In this document: positions 35,201 through 40,701 of the stretch, piece by piece
Numbering within the stretch: the first letter of the stretch is position 1
Layout of the letters: each line of letters opens with the position of its first letter
Notes under the pieces: model-generated
What the model saw: only the letters and a program-made list of their open reading frames with translations
Database searches by the model: none
What the model was told of the DNA's origin: nothing
Origin: Stramenopiles sp. TOSAG23-2
Lineage: Eukaryota > Sar
Direction of reading: 5' to 3'
Assembly: GCA_900128395.1 (NCBI GenBank)
Contig: LT649306.1
Coordinates: 1 to 40,701 of the forward strand
DNA length: 40,701 bases
Made by a program: the position numbers and the translations under genes

Positions 35201-38200
35201 ATGTCAGAAGATAATAATAAAAAATGGTACCAGGAAGATGAAATTTTTAATGAGAAAGGTCAACATATAGCTTTATGGTGGTTAATACATGATAAAGAAA
35301 CAGATAATATTACTAGTGATATGTATGAGTTCAATAAAAATGCTAATACATCGTCAAATATCTTATCTTTGAATAAATATGGTTACATTTTAAATACAAA
35401 TAATTGTGATCTCGATGTTCGGATACCTAAAGACTATGAAGGTGATGTAAAAGACGGCTCTGTAACACAAGCACAAAAACAGCAGCATCAAAAGAAAATA
35501 TCATTCAACAATAATAAAAGAATTAGTGGTTTAGAAACTTGTGATAGTGAAAATTATTTGGCATTAACCTTTAATGTAGAAAATAAAAATCTACTTGAAG
35601 TTTTCTCTACTGGTAACCTCTTACTAGATGGAAATACAAATTCTTTATATATGCATTCTTTTGATCAAGATGATGATATAGTTCACTTGAAATTTATAAA
35701 CGAAAGATGTTTAGTTGGAATTACATTGAAGAAAAATGTATATTTAATGTTTGAAAATGAAAAAATAAAAATAAAAGAAAGTAATATATGTTCCGTTGCA
35801 AAAAATAGTAGCGAAGCTAACAAAGGTGTATTTGGAAAGGATGACGGGTCTTTAGCATTTTTCTCTGTCGTTGCAGATAATGGGAAGTGTTTACGAATTG
35901 TAGAAAATACCACACCGCCTTTGAAGTTCAGCGAGGATGATAAGGAAATGGAATTTTTTTCAGCTCACTTTGTAAAATTTATAGGATCAAATAACGTGTT
36001 TGTCATTCACGAAACAAAAGTTGTTTTTGATGGAGATGAAGAGGACCCGGAATTCAATTATCAGATGCATATTTATGATATTTCAAAGAAGCAATGGAAA
36101 TTGATTTTGACTGATGAGGATAATAATTGTCCGTTGGACATGGACACAGAAGAAAATACAGAATGCATTTTTAATGTCCAATTTATTCCTGAACCTTGGA
36201 ACATAGCATTAATATCAGCGAATGCATCTGCTGAAATTGCGATGATTGGATTGAATCCAAACACGAAAGAATGGGAGCATTGGCAACCAAATCGTGATCG
36301 TGACGATAGTAATGATGGAAATATAATTCCAAATGGTGAAGAAGAATGTATTTCCGGTATGGCATTATCCTTTAATTTTCAAAGTAATTATGGCGCCTTG
36401 GATAGAGAAGCAGATATAAAAAACAGAATTCCCCCATGTCCAAATGTAATAGTAACTACCAATTGCGGTTCGATAATACGGTTAACATTAGCTGATGAGT
36501 ATTTGGTGGCAGATCCAGGGCAAGGAGCCTCAGAACGCTTCATGGTGCTTGAAACACAGCAGCTTCAAAAACAGAAATTGAAAGAGGATCAGGCTAATGC
36601 ACCGTTACCATCCACTAGTAACAATAGTATCAAGAAGGAGGATATGAATGAAAAAAATGTTGATTCATCTGTCAAACCTTCTTCCATTGTTGGTCCATCT
36701 AGCAGCAAAGACGCATTGAAACCAAAGAAAAAGAAAAATGATATAAAACCATTGTTTCAATCTTCTTCAAGTTTTCCTCCATTTAGCAGCAATAACGCAA
36801 CAAACCCGAGTAGTAAGAACCATGGTGATAGTAAGCAATTATCACAACCCTCCAGTTTTACTCCATCCAGCAATAATAATGATAATAATAATAACAACAA
36901 TAATCAATCAACAAAACCACGTAAGACGGTAAATATTCGAACGAAAACAATACAACCGCGAAAACCGTTGCGTAAAATGAATAAATATGAAGCGTATGTT
37001 AGAAAAGAATTTATAACATATTTTAAAGGAGGAGACGCGGACAAGATAGTAAACAGTGATGAAGATCAAAAAGCGAATGATGAAGCTATTTTAAATACGA
37101 TCAAAATGGCTAAAGAAAAATTGATTCAATATGAAGAAGAAAGAATTCCAATGTTAGAACAAAGAACCGACGACATGAAGTCAAAAATTCTAAAATTACA
37201 AACCGAATTGCAAAATATACGTTGTAAAGCGGGCAAGATTGAAACAACACGCTTATACTTGAAAGAAAATAAAGACGATGCTGATTCAAATCCGTTACCG
37301 GCTCCAATGTTATCGAAACATGAAAAATTGCGTGAGAATATGAATAAAATTGAAAACAAAATACGTGAATTAATAAGTGTGGTAAATTTAAAGCAAGATC
37401 GAGTTTCAGCAATGGCAAACAATACCATGAACCGATCAAACAAGAAAGAACATGAAATATCATCGCGAAGACGTTTATTAAGTCTAGTACAAGAAACACT
37501 TACAAAAGGAGTAAGCATTTTAAATCAAAGAGTTGCAGATTTGAATACAAAGCGATTAGAATTAAACAAATTAGATGATAGCTTCAAGTTGATGAAGCAG
37601 AAGGAGGTGGATAATGGAAACCATGATTCTATAAATCATATTGATACGATTTCGTCAAAATTAATACAATTAGATTATAATAAAAATGATCAATCTAGTA
37701 AAATAGAAATGTTTGAAGATTTGTTAATTCAACATTGTGGAAACGTCATATATGATGATGGTGCATTAAATGATAGTGACCTTAAGGCATTGTACCAAGC
37801 TGAGGGTGGAACAAACTTTTTAACTGGGGAAGAGGAGGAGCAACGATACGATGAAAAGCAATCTGAATATCGGATGTCATTACAATCGAATCCTATAATT
37901 TCTACTCCAATACATTATCACAGTAATGATATGTCCATCATGGACAGGGATAGCAATGACCAAACAATGATGTCAATGAGCTCTACGTTTAAACCGCCTT
38001 CTTCAAATACAACTACTTTAAAACTCGGTGGTACAAGTAATTCGACAAAAGAAAAACCAGTTTCTTTTGGTTTCACAAAAAATCCATCTGCAAGTGGTAT
38101 TAATATTACAGGTAATAGGAATAGCAATAGCATTAATACTGCTACTAACAATGGAGGACGCGGTGGTAGGGTCTTCGGCCAAACAAATACTAATACCACT

Positions 38201-39244
38201 AATAATGGATTTGGAACACAAGGAGGAGGAGGAGGAGATGGATTTGGAAGTAGCAACACTGGAAGAGGATTTGGTACAAACATAAGTGGATTTAACAGCG
38301 GTGGTGGAGGTGGGATGGATTTTGGAAAATCAGCAGCTCTTGGTGTAATTAAAGAGGAAAGTACAGAAGATAAATCTTTTAATGCTTTATCTGAAAAGAA
38401 ATCAAAATCACGTGTAAGAGATAAAAATTTGAAAGTTGATGATTTAAGTGGGTCGTCACTTTTTGGTAGTAGATCTTCTAAAAAAAAAGGTCCTAGCGGT
38501 AGTAGCTCCGGGGGTGGTTTTGGCACTACTGAAGGTAGTACTGGTTTTACTATCAAAAAACCTAGTGACAGTAAGAAGGAGAAAAAAACGGGATTAACAT
38601 TTGGCGCGTTGGGGGAAACTACGGGTAAGAAACCTGGTGAAAATGAGACCAAAGAAGGGGGTAAAAAAGCAAGCAATGCAAGCATTTCCTTTGGCGCTAT
38701 TACCAGCAGTAATAAAAGTGAAGATAATGCAAGTAAAAAAAGTCATAACAAACTTAGTTTTAATTTAGGTGGTAACGGCAGTAAATTATCGTTTGGAAAT
38801 GAAAAGACTGAAACTAAATCAGCTTTAATTGCTCCTACAGGAAGTGATGGGATATTTGGTAATGTTAACAGTGTAAAAAAAGCAACGGCGGAAAAATCGA
38901 CAGCAAAAAAAAGTCTATTTGCTACTGAACCTGAAAAAAAAAGCTTATTCGGTGCTAAACCTGCAGAAAAAACAACAGCAGCAACAACAGGCTTCGGGCT
39001 CGGTACACCTTCCGCGACGCCAACTGTTAAACCCAATGCACCTACTAGCAGTGGAAATATATTTGGTAGTACTCCTACGACACCTGCACAACAAACAGCG
39101 ACTACTGGCTTTGGCACCGTTCAAAAACCAGCGACAATTAGTAGTGGTAATAATGGAGGTGGCTTTGGTCAAACAAATACAGGCGGGTTTAACAATAATG
39201 CGGTAAATTATCAAGCCGAGGTTACAAAAATATATCACGCTTAA
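35201..39244 (+). CDS. Nup214-like FG nucleoporin, N-terminal and central part
   Basis: The frame gives 1347 residues and then shifts. Residues about 1-430 have the strand-rich pattern of a beta propeller (LALTFNVENKNLLEVFSTG, VQFIPEPWNIALIS), as in Nup214/Nup159. A disordered stretch (about 450-590) is followed by a coiled-coil region (about 595-810; AKEKLIQYEEERIPMLEQRT). From about 940 the protein is Gly/Ser/Asn-rich with FG repeats (GFGTQGGGGGDGFGSS, SLFGSRSSKK, KSLFGAKPAEK). This order matches the cytoplasmic-face nucleoporin that takes part in mRNA export. The stop at 39244 follows a truncated copy of a repeated module (VNYQAEVTKIYHA); the coding sense continues beyond it in another frame. 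The stop is therefore probably not the real end. Confidence 0.78.
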   Translation: MSEDNNKKWYQEDEIFNEKGQHIALWWLIHDKETDNITSDMYEFNKNANTSSNILSLNKYGYILNTNNCDLDVRIPKDYEGDVKDGSVTQAQKQQHQKKISFNNNKRISGLETCDSENYLALTFNVENKNLLEVFSTGNLLLDGNTNSLYMHSFDQDDDIVHLKFINERCLVGITLKKNVYLMFENEKIKIKESNICSVAKNSSEANKGVFGKDDGSLAFFSVVADNGKCLRIVENTTPPLKFSEDDKEMEFFSAHFVKFIGSNNVFVIHETKVVFDGDEEDPEFNYQMHIYDISKKQWKLILTDEDNNCPLDMDTEENTECIFNVQFIPEPWNIALISANASAEIAMIGLNPNTKEWEHWQPNRDRDDSNDGNIIPNGEEECISGMALSFNFQSNYGALDREADIKNRIPPCPNVIVTTNCGSIIRLTLADEYLVADPGQGASERFMVLETQQLQKQKLKEDQANAPLPSTSNNSIKKEDMNEKNVDSSVKPSSIVGPSSSKDALKPKKKKNDIKPLFQSSSSFPPFSSNNATNPSSKNHGDSKQLSQPSSFTPSSNNNDNNNNNNNQSTKPRKTVNIRTKTIQPRKPLRKMNKYEAYVRKEFITYFKGGDADKIVNSDEDQKANDEAILNTIKMAKEKLIQYEEERIPMLEQRTDDMKSKILKLQTELQNIRCKAGKIETTRLYLKENKDDADSNPLPAPMLSKHEKLRENMNKIENKIRELISVVNLKQDRVSAMANNTMNRSNKKEHEISSRRRLLSLVQETLTKGVSILNQRVADLNTKRLELNKLDDSFKLMKQKEVDNGNHDSINHIDTISSKLIQLDYNKNDQSSKIEMFEDLLIQHCGNVIYDDGALNDSDLKALYQAEGGTNFLTGEEEEQRYDEKQSEYRMSLQSNPIISTPIHYHSNDMSIMDRDSNDQTMMSMSSTFKPPSSNTTTLKLGGTSNSTKEKPVSFGFTKNPSASGINITGNRNSNSINTATNNGGRGGRVFGQTNTNTTNNGFGTQGGGGGDGFGSSNTGRGFGTNISGFNSGGGGGMDFGKSAALGVIKEESTEDKSFNALSEKKSKSRVRDKNLKVDDLSGSSLFGSRSSKKKGPSGSSSGGGFGTTEGSTGFTIKKPSDSKKEKKTGLTFGALGETTGKKPGENETKEGGKKASNASISFGAITSSNKSEDNASKKSHNKLSFNLGGNGSKLSFGNEKTETKSALIAPTGSDGIFGNVNSVKKATAEKSTAKKSLFATEPEKKSLFGAKPAEKTTAATTGFGLGTPSATPTVKPNAPTSSGNIFGSTPTTPAQQTATTGFGTVQKPATISSGNNGGGFGQTNTGGFNNNAVNYQAEVTKIYHA
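39158..39237 (+). repeat. Truncated copy 1 of the nucleoporin module
   Basis: These 80 bp match 40221-40300 with one mismatch (39181 A against 40244 T). The copy breaks off at TATATCA, after which unrelated sequence and a TAA follow. It is read in frame with 35201. Confidence 0.95.
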
Positions 39245-39815
39245 AAATTAATGACATAGTTGTAGATACTACTGATGAAAAAGAGGCTTTAAAAAAAAGT
39301 CGAGATGCAAAGACAGAAAAGTTAAACGAAATGATGCAAAAGCAAATCAAACAGGGAAGTGAACCATTGCTTGAGAAGATGCGAAAACAGAATTTGATGA
39401 AAAAACCTGGGTTTAACAATAATGCGGTAAATTATCAAGCCGAGGTTACAAAAATATATCAACAATATAATCCATCCAAATTGCATACTATACCCCAACT
39501 TATGCAAAAATATCAAGGTCACGAGAAAAAACTAATAGATAAATTGAAGAAGAAATACATGGGTCAAACAGGACTGTTTGGTGGATCAACAACATCTTCT
39601 AACGGTGGACTGTTTGGTGGATCATCAACACAAAGAACAAATGCTTCTACAGGTGGACTATTTAGTAGACCAACAACAACATCTTCTAAAGGTGGGTTAT
39701 TTGGTGGAGCATCAACACAAAGAACGAATGGAGGTGGATTATTTGGTGGAGCATCAACTACTTCCTCTAAACCTGCTAGCAAAGGACTCTTCAAAACATC
39801 AATAAGTGGCAAAGG
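39241..39815 (+). CDS. Nucleoporin segment in a second frame, with GLFG repeats
   Basis: In the frame shifted against the previous one, the sequence is open from about 39241 and reads a charged helical stretch (NDIVVDTTDEKEALKKSRD, MMQKQIKQGSEPLLEKMRKQ), then the module VNYQAEVTKIYQQYNPSKL and a block of GLFG repeats (GGLFGGSTTSSNGG). No ATG is near its start. It is best explained as the continuation of the 35201 gene after a 1- or 2-bp frame change at about 39238, whether real, an assembly error, or a splice site I cannot see. Near 39815 the FG sense moves to a third frame. Confidence 0.6.
39409..39573 (+). repeat. Copy 2 of the 165-bp nucleoporin module
   Basis: These 165 bp match 40248-40412 with one mismatch that changes Lys to Gln. 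The encoded module has the segments VTKIYQQYNPSKL, TIPQLMQKYQGHEK and LIDKLKKKYMG. It is likely a short helical unit within the FG region. Confidence 0.97.
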
Positions 39816-40701
39816 ACCACTAATAATGGATTTGGAAATCAAGGAGGAGGTGGTGGATTTGGTCAAACAAATACTGGCGGTGGTGGATTTGGTCAAACAA
39901 ATACCAATACCACTAATAATGGATTTGGCAGTAGCATTGCTGGTGGTGGATTTGGCAGTAGTAATACGACTAATGCATTCGGCACTAGTAATACGAATAA
40001 TACAACTAATGCATTCGGTGGTGGTGGTAATGGTGGAGGTTTTGGTCAAACAAATACTAATACCACTAATAATGGATTTGGAAATCAAGGAGGAGGTGGT
40101 GGATTTGGCAGTAGCAATACTGCTGCTCCTAATAATGGATTTGGAGCTCAAGGAGGAGGTGGTGGATTTGGTAATACTACAACTAACGCATTTGGCACTG
40201 GTGCTGGAACAGGTGGTAACGGTGGCTTTGGTCAAACAAATACTGGCGGGTTTAACAATAATGCGGTAAATTATCAAGCCGAGGTTACAAAAATATATCA
40301 ACAATATAATCCATCCAAATTGCATACTATACCCCAACTTATGCAAAAATATCAAGGTCACGAGAAACAACTAATAGATAAATTGAAGAAGAAATACATG
40401 GGTCAAACAGGAGGTAACAATGGGTTTGGTGTAGGAGGTGGAGGAGGCTTTGGTCAAACAAATACTAGTACCACTAATAATGGATTTGGAAATCAAGGAG
40501 GAGGTGGTGGATTTGGTCAAACAAACACTGCCCCTAATAATGGATTTGGCAGTAGTAATAATGGTGGTGGATTTGGCAGTAGCACGACTAATGCATTTGG
40601 CACTAGTAATACGACGAATGCATTCGGTGGTGGTAATGGGGGGGGCTTTGGTCAAACAAATACTAATACCACTAATAATGGATTTGGAAATCAAGGAGGA
40701 G
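39816..40701 (+). CDS. Nucleoporin C-terminal FG repeats in a third frame, cut by the right edge
   Basis: From ACCACTAATAATGG at 39816 the third frame is open to the window edge and reads dense FG repeats: NNGFGNQGGGGGFGQTN, TTNAFGTSN, GGGFGSSN. The second full copy of the module lies inside it (40248-40412), after which FG repeats resume. Low-complexity repeats such as GGAGGAGGTGGT are hard to assemble. The reading is open at 40701, so the gene has no visible end. I infer that it belongs to the gene starting at 35201. Confidence 0.65.
40248..40412 (+). repeat. Copy 3 of the 165-bp nucleoporin module
   Basis: This copy matches 39409-39573 at 164 of 165 positions and extends 27 bp further left in common with copy 1. 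It lies in the third reading frame. Copies 1, 2 and 3 are thus read in three different frames. Confidence 0.97.

Noticed and set aside
37918-40370. Long proline-, serine- and isoleucine-rich antisense frames over the nucleoporin repeats
   Set aside because: They are by-products of Gly/Asn/FG repeat codons on the other strand.

Overview
This window looks like nuclear DNA from an AT-rich, gene-dense and largely intronless microbial eukaryote. The case rests on eukaryote-only proteins: a STIL-type centriole assembly factor, the gamma subunit of the COPI coat, a NEK-type kinase, a CTD phosphatase of the UBLCP1 type, an exosome cofactor of the MPP6 type and an FG nucleoporin. Poly-Asn runs from AAT/ATT triplets occur in many proteins, TAA, TAG and TGA all act as stops, and long genes read through without splicing. 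STIL implies an organism that builds centrioles and flagella. A stramenopile-like flagellate fits, but the sequence alone does not settle the lineage.

Layout: I count 19 genes, mostly in alternating divergent and convergent pairs. Left to right: a partial minus-strand gene cut by the window edge (1-94); STIL (+); secreted aldo/keto reductase-like protein (-); UBLCP1-like phosphatase (+, frame broken); pterin-4a-carbinolamine dehydratase (-); START-like membrane protein (-); gamma-COP (-); C2-like/transmembrane/DysF protein (+); four-TM protein (+); long coiled-coil protein (-); basic proline-rich protein (+); degenerate E1-like protein (-); secreted LRR protein (+); MPP6-like protein (-); an assembly gap; kelch-BTB protein (+); NEK6/7-like kinase (-); ankyrin protein (+, 3' end broken); ubiquitin-like acidic protein (-); and a Nup214-like FG nucleoporin (+) that runs off the right edge in three successive reading frames.

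The genes do not form a single pathway. They are housekeeping functions (secretory coat, nuclear pore, RNA processing, pterin recycling) mixed with centriole and cell-cycle functions (STIL, NEK, perhaps the coiled-coil protein). The gene with the most unusual biology is the E1-like protein at 22032-24875: it keeps the fold order of UBA1 but seems to have lost ATP-binding, the catalytic cysteine and the ubiquitin-fold domain.

The most unusual DNA feature is a set of near-perfect short duplications of roughly 55-165 bp. An 87-bp unit is tandem inside STIL and also inverted at the left edge. A 103-bp tandem copy breaks UBLCP1 and a 124-bp tandem copy breaks the ankyrin gene. A composite scrap at 29311-29490 is built from pieces of gamma-COP and the ankyrin gene. 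A 165-bp module is repeated in the nucleoporin in different frames. These are either recent templated insertions or assembly errors; many lengths are close to a short sequencing read and the window contains an N gap, so an artefact must be excluded first. Two smaller regulatory-looking patterns also recur: TACGAA/TTCGTA hairpin-like elements, mostly in convergent 3' regions, and GC-richer short repeats in divergent promoter regions.
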